Source of the DNA: Crambe crambe
Lineage: Eukaryota; Porifera; Demospongiae; Poecilosclerida; Crambeidae
Reading direction: 5' to 3'
Length of the DNA stretch: 64,000 nt
NCBI GenBank assembly: GCA_963924555.1
Contig: OZ004581.1
Span: forward strand, 2,046,001 to 2,110,000
In this document: positions 22,658-33,713 of the stretch, piece after piece
How the letters are laid out: each line of letters starts with the position of its first letter
Numbering within the stretch: position 1 is the first letter of the stretch
Notes under the pieces: model-generated
Databases searched by the model: none
The model's input: the letters and a program-made list of their open reading frames with translations, nothing else
What the model was told of the DNA's origin: nothing
Made by a program: the position numbers and the translations under genes

Positions 22658-25600
22658 ATGCAGTCACTATCATTACTGTTGATCTACGTCCACATACTCA
22701 TGCTGGTTACTTCAGCACAAAATATTCAGTACGTGAAACCAAATAATACTCTACCTCTTGACTGCCCAAGTCAACCATGTCTTACTTTGGGTCAGTACGT
22801 GAAGGAGAGTAGCAGATACTTCACATCAGGATCAACTTTCATATTCCTGCCAGGGAATCACAGTCTACAGACCACAGTGCATCTTACTGACATCTCCAAC
22901 ATAACTTTGAGAGGAAAGGAGAATAATTCTGATATTACTATCCTGCACATGAATGAAGTTACCATTCAATGTATAAGTGTAACCAACTTGATCATTAAGC
23001 AATTGACATTCTTTCTGAATCATGGAGGAAATAGAGTATCAGCTTTCTTTTTTTCAAGAAGTGCAAATATTCTAATTTCAGATTCCACTTTTCTGGGAAA
23101 TCACAACACTTCAGGACGAGCAATATATTCTGATAATTCTGTCATTACTACCATAAACTGTCTCTTTGAAGGTAACACAGGGAGCCAAGGTGGAGCTATT
23201 AGTGCTATGAGTGGAACTGTATTGACTCTTATAGGAAATACTTTCACCAGAAACAGAGCCAATGTGTCAGGTGGTGCTATATATGCAGCACGAAGCTCCA
23301 TAGTTATCAGTGGAGCCAGGGTGACTACTTTCTCGCAAAATTCAGCCGAATATTATGAGGGAACTACAGATTGCAGGATCCGAGATTCTTGCAATGGAAG
23401 AAATAGAGGAAGTGGAGGGGCCATAAGAATAAGTGATAGAGGGACACTTGTCATAAAAGCAACAGCACTTTTCTCACAAAACAAAGCTGTTTGTGGTGGT
23501 GCTCTAGACTTAGCTACATATACCACAGTAATAATATATAATACTACCTTCACAGATAATAAAGCTTGCTATGGTGGTGCCTTGAATGTTAATTTAAGAA
23601 AAAGCATACAATTTCAAGGAATAACCACATTTTCCAACAACATAGCAATCATACATGGTGGAGCAATGATGATGATGAATCATTTCTTCATTGCAGTAGT
23701 ATTTAATGGAACTACTACATTTGCCAACAATTCAGCTGATGCTGGTGGTGCCATCAGTGTTGATGAAGTCACAGTGGGAAAATTAATATTTTATGGAAGA
23801 ACCGTATTTTCTAATAACATAGCCAATACCATTGGTGGAGCAATTAACATGTTGCATTTCTTGCAGTCAATAATTTATGGAACTGTGATATTCACTAACA
23901 ATTCAGCAAACACAGGTGGTGCTATAAATATGATTTCTACACGATTATTTATGAACCAAAAAGGAACAGTATTTTTTACCAACAACACAGCTCACTTTGG
24001 CGGTGGCATGTATATCAAGTCTGGGGAATTGTCATTTGATGGAACTACCACATTCACCAACAACACAGCTCTTGATGATGGTGGAGCACTTTATGCATTA
24101 AACACTGCTATAACCATGAAAAACATAACCATATTTTCGTTTAATTCAGCAACCAATGGTGGAGCAATGTACTTTGGAAGTGGCACATCCTTGACATTGG
24201 ATAGAGCAACACTCAACACATCTTACAATAGAGCCTTGAACTATGGAGGTGTGATATATAACAATGATGATACTGTTACATCACTTCAGTGTAAATATGC
24301 TGGTGAAAAAAACCAGTACTCACTACTTCCATATTGTTTTATGATAGAATATAGTATAGGATCTATACATTCATATCATAATACAGCTGGAAAAGATGGC
24401 AGTTTTCTTTATGGAGGATTATTAGACAAATGTAGACGACATTTTTTCTTACCAACTCTCTTCAAGGATGTTATAAAAGGAATATCATCTCCACCATATC
24501 AATTGTGCTTTTGTGATGAAAACAGGAATTATGACTGCAGTGATACAAGAAAAATAAAAATTTACAGAGGTCAAGAGTTCAATTTGTCCATTATAGCAAT
24601 AGGTCAATGGAATTTTACTGTTTCTACACAAGTAACAACTGAAACCAATGGTACTGCACGATTGGAACATGGGCAGAGATCCCAAACTCTTCAAAACAAC
24701 TGTTCAAATCTAGCTTACATTCTCTATTCTTCCCAAGAAAATGAACAACTGATACTATATCCTGATGGTCCTTGTCGAGACACTGGTTCAGCTAGAGTGG
24801 TTGTCAATGTGACACTTTTGCCATGTCCTGATGCATTTGCTTTAAATGGTGATGAATGTGTTTGTGAGGAGCGATTACAAGAATACAATGCTAACTGTTC
24901 AACTAAAGGAGAAGTAATATCCATTGCACAAAGGGCTAACTTCCTACTTTGGATGAATGCTTCCTACACAGGAAATGGCTCCTATGAAGGTCTAATATTA
25001 TGTCAGTCTTGTCCAGTTCAATACTGTAAAACAGAATCCGTTTCTGTCACTTTAGACAACCCAGACATCCAGTGTGATCTCAACCACAGTGGAGTGCTCT
25101 GTGGGGCATGTAAAGTTAACTACAGCCTCATACTTGGCGGTTCACAATGTGCCATCTGTTCCAACAAATATCTATCTCTGCTGCTACCGTTTGCATTAGC
25201 TGGAATAGCTCTGGTTGTCTTTTTATCTGTTCTAAAGCTGACAGTAGCCACTGGAATGATCAACAGTCTCATACTCTATGCTAATTTTATACAGGTCAAT
25301 AGAAGGCTATTCCTTCCCACTGAAAGGATGAACATATTGACTGTATTCATAGCCTGGTTGAACCTTGACCTTGGTTTTGAGACATGTTTCTTCGATGGAA
25401 TGAGTTCCTACATACAAACTTGGCTACAATTCGCTTTTCCTGTGTATGTTTGGATCTTGATTAGCTTCATCATTCTCGGCAGCAGATACTCCATCACTGT
25501 ATCTAAATTGACAGGGACTAACCCTATTGCAGTCCTAGCTACCCTCTTAATTATGTCGTACACAAAAATCCTCAAAATTATCATTGATGTTTTCTCCTGG

Positions 25601-26344
25601 GCAAAATTAGACTATCCCAATGGGAAGCAATCCACGGTGTGGTTGAAAGATGGCAACATACCTTATCTACAGTCAAAGCACCTATTTCTAACAGTGATTA
25701 TATCACTGGTGTTCATTTTCATTTTCCTCCCTTACACTCTCCTTCTCCTGTCAGGCTACAAGCTTTATCGCTACTCGAATACAAAATATTTTCGTTGGGT
25801 TAATAAAGTAAAACCTCTACTTGATTCCTACTATGCTCCATACAAGAAGCAAACTCGATACTGGACTGGCTTCCTCTTACTGGTTCGCTGTATTCTCTAT
25901 ATAGTGTTCTCACTTGAACGGGACACCAGTAAGAGTCTTCTTGCCATCATCACAGTGTTCACTGGAATAGCATCACTGGCTTGGCTCTCTGGCAGAATCT
26001 ATACAAACTTCTATATTGACATCATAGAAGCTTCAATATATCTAAATCTCATCATATTTTCATCACTTGCCCTGGGTAATATTAACAGACCAGCACTGAG
26101 TTATACACTGGTTGGGATGGTGTTTGCAACCATGATAGGCATCATTCTCTGTCAGTTCTACCGTCTCTACATTTCCAAGTCGGCAAGATGGCTGAAGATT
26201 AAATCAAAGATAAAGCGTAATGTGCAGCATCCCAAGACTCTAACAGAAACGGATGCCCCTTCAGCTAATGCTACATCAGAGAATTCCCCAAAAGAAGTTA
26301 CAAAAACTTTCATAGAATTGCGTGAACCTTTACTGGAGAATTGA
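22658..26344 (+). CDS. Beta-helix (Pmp-type repeat) multi-pass membrane protein, 1228 aa, intronless
   Basis: Predicted cell-surface protein. Residues 1-20 are a signal peptide (MQSLSLLLIYVHILMLVTSA). Residues about 100-550 hold many repeats ending in GGAI or GGAL preceded by FxxNxA, as in chlamydial Pmp and other parallel beta-helix proteins, with many N-glycosylation sites. A Cys-rich segment follows, including a GVLCGACKVNYSLILGGSQC motif near 812-834. Residues about 838-1177 contain around eight hydrophobic helices, and the tail is cytosolic (QHPKTLTETD...). Animal proteins of this layout are usually annotated as uncharacterised. A role in adhesion or recognition is a guess from the extracellular repeats. 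A 5'-truncated copy lies at 51912-52658 and a fragment of its 3' end at 26693-26853. A TATA box precedes it. Confidence 0.9.
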   Translation: MQSLSLLLIYVHILMLVTSAQNIQYVKPNNTLPLDCPSQPCLTLGQYVKESSRYFTSGSTFIFLPGNHSLQTTVHLTDISNITLRGKENNSDITILHMNEVTIQCISVTNLIIKQLTFFLNHGGNRVSAFFFSRSANILISDSTFLGNHNTSGRAIYSDNSVITTINCLFEGNTGSQGGAISAMSGTVLTLIGNTFTRNRANVSGGAIYAARSSIVISGARVTTFSQNSAEYYEGTTDCRIRDSCNGRNRGSGGAIRISDRGTLVIKATALFSQNKAVCGGALDLATYTTVIIYNTTFTDNKACYGGALNVNLRKSIQFQGITTFSNNIAIIHGGAMMMMNHFFIAVVFNGTTTFANNSADAGGAISVDEVTVGKLIFYGRTVFSNNIANTIGGAINMLHFLQSIIYGTVIFTNNSANTGGAINMISTRLFMNQKGTVFFTNNTAHFGGGMYIKSGELSFDGTTTFTNNTALDDGGALYALNTAITMKNITIFSFNSATNGGAMYFGSGTSLTLDRATLNTSYNRALNYGGVIYNNDDTVTSLQCKYAGEKNQYSLLPYCFMIEYSIGSIHSYHNTAGKDGSFLYGGLLDKCRRHFFLPTLFKDVIKGISSPPYQLCFCDENRNYDCSDTRKIKIYRGQEFNLSIIAIGQWNFTVSTQVTTETNGTARLEHGQRSQTLQNNCSNLAYILYSSQENEQLILYPDGPCRDTGSARVVVNVTLLPCPDAFALNGDECVCEERLQEYNANCSTKGEVISIAQRANFLLWMNASYTGNGSYEGLILCQSCPVQYCKTESVSVTLDNPDIQCDLNHSGVLCGACKVNYSLILGGSQCAICSNKYLSLLLPFALAGIALVVFLSVLKLTVATGMINSLILYANFIQVNRRLFLPTERMNILTVFIAWLNLDLGFETCFFDGMSSYIQTWLQFAFPVYVWILISFIILGSRYSITVSKLTGTNPIAVLATLLIMSYTKILKIIIDVFSWAKLDYPNGKQSTVWLKDGNIPYLQSKHLFLTVIISLVFIFIFLPYTLLLLSGYKLYRYSNTKYFRWVNKVKPLLDSYYAPYKKQTRYWTGFLLLVRCILYIVFSLERDTSKSLLAIITVFTGIASLAWLSGRIYTNFYIDIIEASIYLNLIIFSSLALGNINRPALSYTLVGMVFATMIGIILCQFYRLYISKSARWLKIKSKIKRNVQHPKTLTETDAPSANATSENSPKEVTKTFIELREPLLEN

Positions 26345-28260
26345 ATGTGTATTTTCACCAGCTATTATGCAGTTACCACATTATAATAACTATCTAATTA
26401 AGCGTAGCTTGCCTGTTGTTATTTGAACATATGAAAAATATTATACTGTATAATTACTCTAAGTGATGGTATCAGAAGGATGGTTGATAATGCTAATTAC
26501 GCCAATGAGAATGCAAATTTGGCATTTGACTTACATGATTGCTATAGAATGGATAGTTTATTGGTGGTTGCAGTATTAGCTAATGAAATACATGCAAGTT
26601 ACGTAGTACCCCATCAAGAATTCTTATACAATGTTTTCCTGCATCATCATCACAGAGAACTAATGGTTGGTTTGATGAGATGATAGTAATTGTTCCAAGT
26701 CGGCAAGATGGCTGAAGATTAAATCAAAGATACAGCAAAATATGCAGCATCCCATGACCCTAACAGAAACAGACACTCCTTCAGCTAATGCTACAAGTTT
26801 CAAAAACTTTTATAGAATTGTGTGAACCTTTACTGGAGAATTGAATGTGCATTTTCACTAGCTAGCTACTTTATGCAGTTACCACATTATATAATAACTA
26901 TCTAATTAAGCATAGCTATTATATATTTTATTGCCTGTTGTTATTTGAACATGTGAAAAATACTATACTGTATAATTACTCTAAGTGATTACTGTTGAGT
27001 ATCAGAAAGATTGCTGATAATGCCGATTACGCCACTGAGAATGCCAATTTGGCATTTGGCTTACATGATTGCTACAGAATGGATATAGCTAGCTAGCTAG
27101 CTAGCTATAGGGTTTTTTAGAATATTGTACATAGCTAGCTAATCAAGTACCCCATCAAGAATTCTTATACAACGTTTTCCTCACAATATAATGGTGGTTT
27201 GATAGTATTAGCTACAACAAGTGAGCATAAAAATTTCTTCTAAATAAAAAGTGAAGTATGTAGCTAGGGATAGCCATAAAATTTAGCTGGTATGGGTATG
27301 GGTAAGGGGTTATTTGACTCACTTGTTGCTGAAAGGGGGAGTGAAGTAGGAATTCAAGTTGGGTAATAGGTGTGGTCATTGAAATTAGGAGGGCTAGCTA
27401 GGAGTAGTAATAATGCAGCTAAATTTTATGGCTATCGCTCCCTACTTTTTATTTAGAAGAAATTTTTAGTGCTCACTCGTTTCCATTCTTTTTCTTTGTA
27501 GCTAATTGTAGCTATAGAAATTCATAGCATAACCTATCTTTTATCTTTTATCTTCTTCTTTTGTAGATATCAAACTTTACAGCGACAGCAATGTAAATAA
27601 CGTGCATGGCAGAGCCAAGTATACCATCATCTGTAGCTATCCTTTTGGAAGTGTGACTTGTGAATGAGATAGCAAAGATGGTTTAGCTAGCTACGATATA
27701 TGGCCATGGTGTCATCCATATCTTTAGAGATATTGCTTGTGACCTTGAGAGAAGGGTGTTCACACATGACAGCCACTTGCCATCATGTTGAATGAGTTTT
27801 TATGTACCTAAGTAGTTAGAACACAATGTCCATTAAAGCTGAATGGGACCTCAAAGCTTAATTCTGAAAGAGACTTAGAAGCTAGCTACATAGCTCATGC
27901 AAAATGAGCTTGGACAAGGAGATCCTCCAATGAACGATAGCATGCCTCTAATCAGAGCCTCAATCCTATTTATAACCACTGTTCACGGCATTTTGATCCC
28001 ATACACTGCATCAGGAACAGTTCATGCACATAGCTATACATACATACATCTTTAGCAGAATTATCACTCTATGATTTTATTGCAATGAAGAGCACTTTCC
28101 ATCATTCCAAAAATATTGGCCATTTAAAAATATTAATTAATGTTGACACCATCTAGCTATAACTATATCTGATATACACAATAACATAATAGTAACCTAC
28201 ACAATATGCACACATAATACACACAAAGTATCTATCTTCTCAGAGTATGCAAGTCTTTAG
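26345..28260. other. Spacer with a duplicated gene 3' end
   Basis: The 3' end of the preceding gene and its untranslated region (26170-26690) are repeated at 26693-27090. Each copy has the block ACGCCAATGAGAATGC (or ACGCCACTGAGAATGC) followed by TTTGGCATTTG. A third version lies at 52790-52900. A (CTAG)n tract is at about 27092-27110. From about 27650 to 28260 the sequence matches 56984-57666 (left flank of duplicon copy C). Confidence 0.75.
26693..26853 (+). pseudogene. Fragment of the C-terminus of the beta-helix membrane protein gene
   Basis: Matches the last ~55 codons of the gene ending at 26344 (SKSARWLKIKSK region to the stop) with internal deletions. It shares substitutions with the copy at 52489-52658 (ATACAGCAAAAT; ACAGACACTCCTTCAGC), so it may have come from that copy. 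Confidence 0.8.
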
Positions 28261-29223
28261 CTAATGATCATCCTGCCCTCTCTCCCGTAGCATTCCTTGA
28301 GAAATCAGAAGCTTTTTCTCCGAATCACTTTTGTGCACTTCAAGAACGTGACCATCTTCAGCCAATGAGATGCTTGAGAATTTTCCTAGGGTGTGTGCCA
28401 ATGCACCTTCGGGACTCCAATCGATTTGGCTGTCTCTAATTTTACCCACCTTGCGAAAAATTCGGTTAGAAAACCAGGTATTCGCTTCATGGGATTCAAC
28501 GATGTATCCTTTGCTGTTGATGCTAACTGAAGGATTTACTCCCCCTTCTTGAAGTGATTCTAACTCCTTCAAATCACTCAATTTATTATCGTTGATACTT
28601 GCTCTCCAGTACTTCAATGTACTACGATATGTGCGAATTGCAATGACGACCATACCTTCACAGAGAGCTATGGTTGGTTCGACTCCATAAATATTATCGT
28701 TAAATGGCAAAAATTCAACTCCCACTGGCCAATCGATGTTTCTATTGTCTATGTTCACATTGCCAATTCGGTACTGTAATCCATATGCAGCTATTTTTTC
28801 TTTCAGGATAATAACTGTACCATCATCCTTGGCACAAACTTTAGGCTTAAACCCATAGCCAAGTGAAATAGATTGACCCCATTCGATTGATCGATCAGCT
28901 TCATTTACTCTGCCTACCCTGAAGAAGCATTTTCGAGGAGGCCCAGATGAACAATGAACTTCAATGACATAGAACTGATCATCCCTTTCAATGATCGCTA
29001 TACTTGGATAATCTCCGCTCATTTGTCCTGGGAAGCCCCAAGTAATGGCTGATCCCTCTTTATCGACATTCCCCACAGCATAAGACAACGTTTCATCGAA
29101 ATAGGCACCTCCACTATAAATTATAACAGCACAATCCTTCTTGGGGTGAATACAAATTGATGAATAGTAACCTTCATGAAATTCCGAAGGACCGGAGAGA
29201 AGAAGTTTAGTGGTAGCTGCCAT
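28261..29223 (-). CDS. Beta-propeller-like repeat protein, 320 aa (duplicon copy A)
   Basis: Single-exon gene. The protein is built from about seven repeats of 45-50 residues with the pattern V-G-x-V...I-x-W-G...G-x-x-P-S-I-A...V-x-E-V-H-x-S (for example ITWGFPGQMSGDYPSIAIIE and FYVIEVHCSSGPP), which suggests a seven-bladed sialidase- or lectin-like propeller. No signal peptide or membrane segment. I do not recognise a named family, and no catalytic residues can be assigned. Nearly identical to the copy at 46980-47942. The start is 90 bp from the end of the inserted transposon (29313), so its upstream region has been replaced. Confidence 0.85.
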   Translation of the reverse strand: MAATTKLLLSGPSEFHEGYYSSICIHPKKDCAVIIYSGGAYFDETLSYAVGNVDKEGSAITWGFPGQMSGDYPSIAIIERDDQFYVIEVHCSSGPPRKCFFRVGRVNEADRSIEWGQSISLGYGFKPKVCAKDDGTVIILKEKIAAYGLQYRIGNVNIDNRNIDWPVGVEFLPFNDNIYGVEPTIALCEGMVVIAIRTYRSTLKYWRASINDNKLSDLKELESLQEGGVNPSVSINSKGYIVESHEANTWFSNRIFRKVGKIRDSQIDWSPEGALAHTLGKFSSISLAEDGHVLEVHKSDSEKKLLISQGMLRERGQDDH

Positions 29224-29383
29224 GATCCATACACGTACACGCCCCCTAATAGTAGTCAGCTTGCCCGCGTGACGTCATTGTATGCTGCGCTGACGCATTC
29301 TAGTTCTGCGCATACTGCAAATTTCACTTCCGTTTGAACATCGAGTTTTGCGTATGACCTTTGACCCTCATTACCACTGTATA

Positions 29384-29430
29384 GGCGCGCGCGCGCGGCG
29401 CGGCCGGCGCGCGCGGCCGGCGCGCACGGG
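29384..29430. repeat. CG-dinucleotide block near the transposon left end
   Basis: Almost pure GC alternation (GGCGCGCGCGCGCGGCGCGG, then CCGGCGCGCGCGGCCGG) inside an otherwise AT-rich element, 70 bp from its terminus. Confidence 0.85.
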
Positions 29431-29977
29431 TGTTTTGATCCCAATATGCGCATGGACAGTAACTTGTAAATGAAATTTTTTCACTATGCCTAGTAATACC
29501 ATAGCAACGGTGTTTCCTGGTTTAGCACTATGCACTTAGTGACCATTTCCGGGGTCATAGTACTTTACCAGCCACGTGGCAATAGAGAAGAAGAGTAGCT
29601 CTACAAACTGGTGAAAAAACGGGGGAAAAAGAACAAGTGTGAGAATATTTACACGCGCTTGAACTTTGAAGGAGTCTAACTCTTGTTTATACCATCCAGA
29701 AAGTTTGTAGACAGGAGAATAGCAGTGAAAAAGAAAATCCCATCATCCTGCTTCTAGGTAATATCAGTATTATTTTACTTATAATTTTTTCCAGAGAGTT
29801 ACAGCCATATGTATATATGCATGTTATTTGGTTCAGTGTTAGACATCCTTTGGTTTGGGTTTAGGCTGAGGTAATTTAAATGTGTTGATAGGACATATCT
29901 GCCTAAAGTGCTCTGTCATTATGCACTCCAGACGTTGCACACTGTTAGGCATATTGATGTAGCTCCTTTTGATGGCA

Positions 29978-32900
29978 TTAAAATGAGCATGAATAGACTG
30001 CTCCCTGTTCCCCAAGAAAACCTAAACCAACTCTCCATTTTTTCAGGAACGGAACCATGTGGTCTTCCAGCATGTGCATTTTTGGCAGAACTGTCGCATT
30101 TGGAAATGAATCCCTGTAGAAATCCATGAAGTCTTTGATTCTAGAGTCTATTGAAATTAAAACAGGTTTGTACAATGTATATTCATGGCATCCTACTTTC
30201 CAAGCTCGTCTATTTCCTTCTCTTCCAGAACCTTACTGCTGTCATATATTGAATGACATCTAGCAAAATAACTGAATGCCTTAGTAAAGGTTTTTTTGAA
30301 TGAATTGTGCCTTTGGTAGAAGTTGTGAGCATCTGTCCTGGGCCAACTCAACAACAGAATTGCAGAGTGTGGAAATATTTACTTCCTGCTGACAAACACA
30401 TCTTTAACACCTGCTTGAAGGTGCATACTTAGTTTACCTTGAGTGTTCTATGCACGTGGTTACCAATAAATGTTCCACCATAATAGGCCTGCCTATGCAC
30501 ATTGAATGAGATCAATGCTGTATCCAGTGCCAAACAAAAAGGGCCATCCTTTCTTGAAAAGCTCTTCTTTTTTGTTAGTGCTGATAATTCTGTTGTCTTT
30601 ATGATCGAGGGAGTATATATTTAATTTTATTAGGTGTATGACTACTTACTATGGCATCCAACATTGCTTTATGCTCTTTGATGGCTTTGGTTACGGATAC
30701 GATTGATGGATCTGATGGACTGCTGGCATTGAGGGCACAAAGCATCAGAGTCTGATCAAGCCACTTCAGATGTTGTTCAAAGCTGTCTTTTATATCCAGC
30801 AACTCCCTTTCCTTCCTTACCAAGTCACAGTACTTGGCATATCCAGGTGAGTCTTCTTCTTTTGAGGAGTGTAGGGCCATTTGTATGTCCAGCTCGTGAC
30901 ATTCATCCTCCAATAGTGTGAAGAGACGAAAGAAGATACCAAGAGTGATGTGTAAGCCAGGAAGACAGACCTAAGTGACAGGTTAGTATATTATTTGTAT
31001 TTTACTCTATGTATTATTTGGTAATGGTACCGATTCGATCTCAATATTAAAGATATGTGATGCCATAGCATTGTTAAATTCTTTGGCCCTCTTGATGTTG
31101 CCACCATCAGCAAGGAAGTTGGAATAGTCCTTCTTGATCCCTTCCAATGTTCGTTTGGTGCTGGTACCACGTTCGGCTATTGGGATTTTTAAATCTTCAC
31201 TTTTAATGAGGCACCAGAGACAATTGTGGCGACCTACCCATTTTTTGATAATTATTTGAAAGGAATAGGACTATATACTTATATCCTTACCACTTGCTCC
31301 TGATAACCCATACAAGTTACAAAGAAACTCGTAGTCCCCTGATAGGAATACACATGTGATTTGGTTTTCACCTGATGAGTTCCTATAATATACTGTAGAC
31401 CTTTTCTTCTGGTACTATTATTATGCATGTACCTCCATACAAGCTTTTTTAAATCATCAACTTGTGACTTGTATGCATCCAAGGAGAGAAGCAGGTTAGT
31501 TTTGCTGTCTGATGCCTCGTAGGCTACAAACACACGTGTTTGTGACTGCATTTGGTTTTGAGCAGTTTCCAATTTGAAAATTCATCTTCAATTTCTGTTG
31601 GTAAACAGAAATTCTTCCAGTACTCATCATCTGGTGACACCAAAGAGCCGATCAACAACGGTAAACTCTGACCGAGGAGCCACATTTGAGAGGCTTCAAA
31701 AAATAATAATTTTTTCAATGTGACAGAATTGAGTCGGGAAGATTTTACCATTTTGTTTGAGTGAGTTGCTATCATTTGTCAGTGTTTCTCTAGTAATTGG
31801 GCTGGGTCTATTTTTGGTGTCCATGTATCCGTAATCAAAATTTTCGAGCCTAAAGTTGAGTTCATCCAGTGTAAAACACTTGTCTTCATACACAAATCTT
31901 TTTAGCATCAACTTGGCCTCGTATTGCAATCCTCCTTCCAACACATCGTGCATTATGTCTGGTATGAGTGCTCCATTACAGGTATGAAAATATTTCAAAC
32001 CATTTAGGATACATGTACTATTAATTCCATATTCTACTGAGAGAGAATTGGTTGTATCCTGTTCAACTTCAGTACACTGTTTATTGTGTTCATCTGGTGT
32101 ACGTAAGTCACACTGGTCTTCATGAGCCTACACATTTGATATTTTAAATAAAGCCCACTATTACATGTAATAAAAGTAGTCACATTGGGAATATGGGTTG
32201 TGTACATAATGTGACCGTTCTATTTAGAACCCACCCACCATCAGCTTATTGATACTTCCAATCAGTTTTATATCCTCATATTTAGTAAGAACCTATAAGC
32301 AATTGATCCTTCCTTGAAACCTCCAACTGCACAACTCCCAAGGTTATCAGCACAAACTGTAACAAGAGTTCCATGTACTATAGTTTTTCGTCCATTGTAT
32401 AAAAGCTGTATTCCATTCTCCTGTTTGTGGGAAAGGGTTAAATATGGCATTTGATTTAGTAGGACTATTAGCTATTGTACCAGTTTCATTATGTCCTCCA
32501 TTATAGGCTTCAGGATTGTATTCATAGAGTACTTGTCAATGAACTTTCGTTTAACTATTGCAAGTAATTTGATGTGGTTGATTTTAGATCTCATTGTAGG
32601 TGGCAGGTTGTTCTAAAATAGTTGTAATTAAGCTAGTGATCTCATCAATTTTTGCTTGGTTACCTAATTTGTGCTTCTTCCGCTTGGAACCTAACGGATT
32701 GCATATCTCTACATCATCAGGTTCAATTGTAGTGCTGAAGAAAAAAAGACTTTGTTTTATAAATTGCCCATCACAGAAGTCAGCTATTACATCAGTACTA
32801 TCGGTACGAGACCTTTGGAGCTATAATAAGAGTATGTTAGTATATATATATAGGTTGAGGGGGCATACATACACACCTGTTTACAAATAGAATCATCTAG

Positions 32901-33622
32901 TAGGAGGGATTGAATCGGTTCTAATAATGGCACATACATCATTACTTCCTTTGTTTGCAAATATTTTCTTTTTCTGCCATGCCCTTTCATTTACTCACAG
33001 TGCCCAGCTCAGGCATTATGACACGTTTTTGGGTATGCATACACTGTGTGTGTAACATACCACAAATCCAAGCTTTTCTTTGCAATGTATGAATTTTCAA
33101 CACTTCTAAATGGCCTACCAAATTTTCCATTTGGATCAAAATTTCTTTCAGCTTTGGAACTTTGCCCATGTCTAGCCTTGCTTCAGTTAAGGCTGACTTA
33201 ACTGCCAAAAATACTTCTGACAAAATGTACCGATTTAAATCAGTAACTCTCTCTATAATTTCTTCAGTATGCTGCTATGGACTCAAACTGAGGGGGTAAG
33301 CCTCTAGAATTAATGCTAGCATTTTCTTGATCTGCTTGGGTTTCTTCCTCCTCACAAACCTGTATTTCACCAGGATCGTAATGAGTGCTAGTAGATTGGT
33401 AGTCTCTAGCAGTTTGGGGAGGCATTCATGATCACTATAAATGTGGTTAGCGTATGTTTTCATATTTGTAAAATGTCGGGTACAATTTTCTATCGAACAT
33501 TGCAGGGAGAAACCAGGCCTTATAGAATGTACCAAGCGTATGTGAGGCAATAGAAATTGAAATTCGGTAGCTTGAAACTCGGCACAGAGTGGGCATTGAA
33601 AAATAGTTCCGGATGTTGACAT
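29978..33622 (-). CDS. C2H2-finger/transposase-like protein of the transposon (multi-exon, exon borders approximate)
   Basis: Starts at the ATG at 33622. The first exon has two C2H2 fingers (CPLCAEF...HIRLVH and CSIENCTRHF...HIYSDH). Further pieces downstream on the minus strand: LKIHTLQRKAW (33100), MMYVPLLEPIQSLLLDD (32900), NPLGSKRKKHKLG (32690), NLPPTMRSKINHIKLLAIVK (32560), CADNLGSCAVGGFKEG (32320), PDIMHDVLEGG (31940), ASQMWLLGQSLPLLIG (31660), a coiled-coil-like stretch (30599-30913) and LPKMHMLEDHMVPFLKKW with GFLGEQGA (30080). Together they follow the order of a widespread, mostly unnamed animal transposon protein. The D-x-M-H motif could supply a catalytic Asp of an RNase H-fold transposase, which is inference. 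The final piece runs into a stop soon after GEQGA, so the C-terminus is probably decayed. Confidence 0.65.
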
Positions 33623-33713
33623 TGCTATAGTGATACAAGTTAATTTTTACACCAATGTTTTGATTAACTCTTACATAATAGTCTGTTAATTCTACTTAGA
33701 TCCAGCCTTCACT

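Noticed and set aside
28370-28552. Plus-strand frames opposite the propeller genes (also 47089 and 57776)
   Set aside because: Antisense shadows of the propeller-like genes.
29384-29430. CpG-island promoter
   Set aside because: Only about 47 bp of CG alternation inside a transposon end; too short and in a foreign element to call a promoter.
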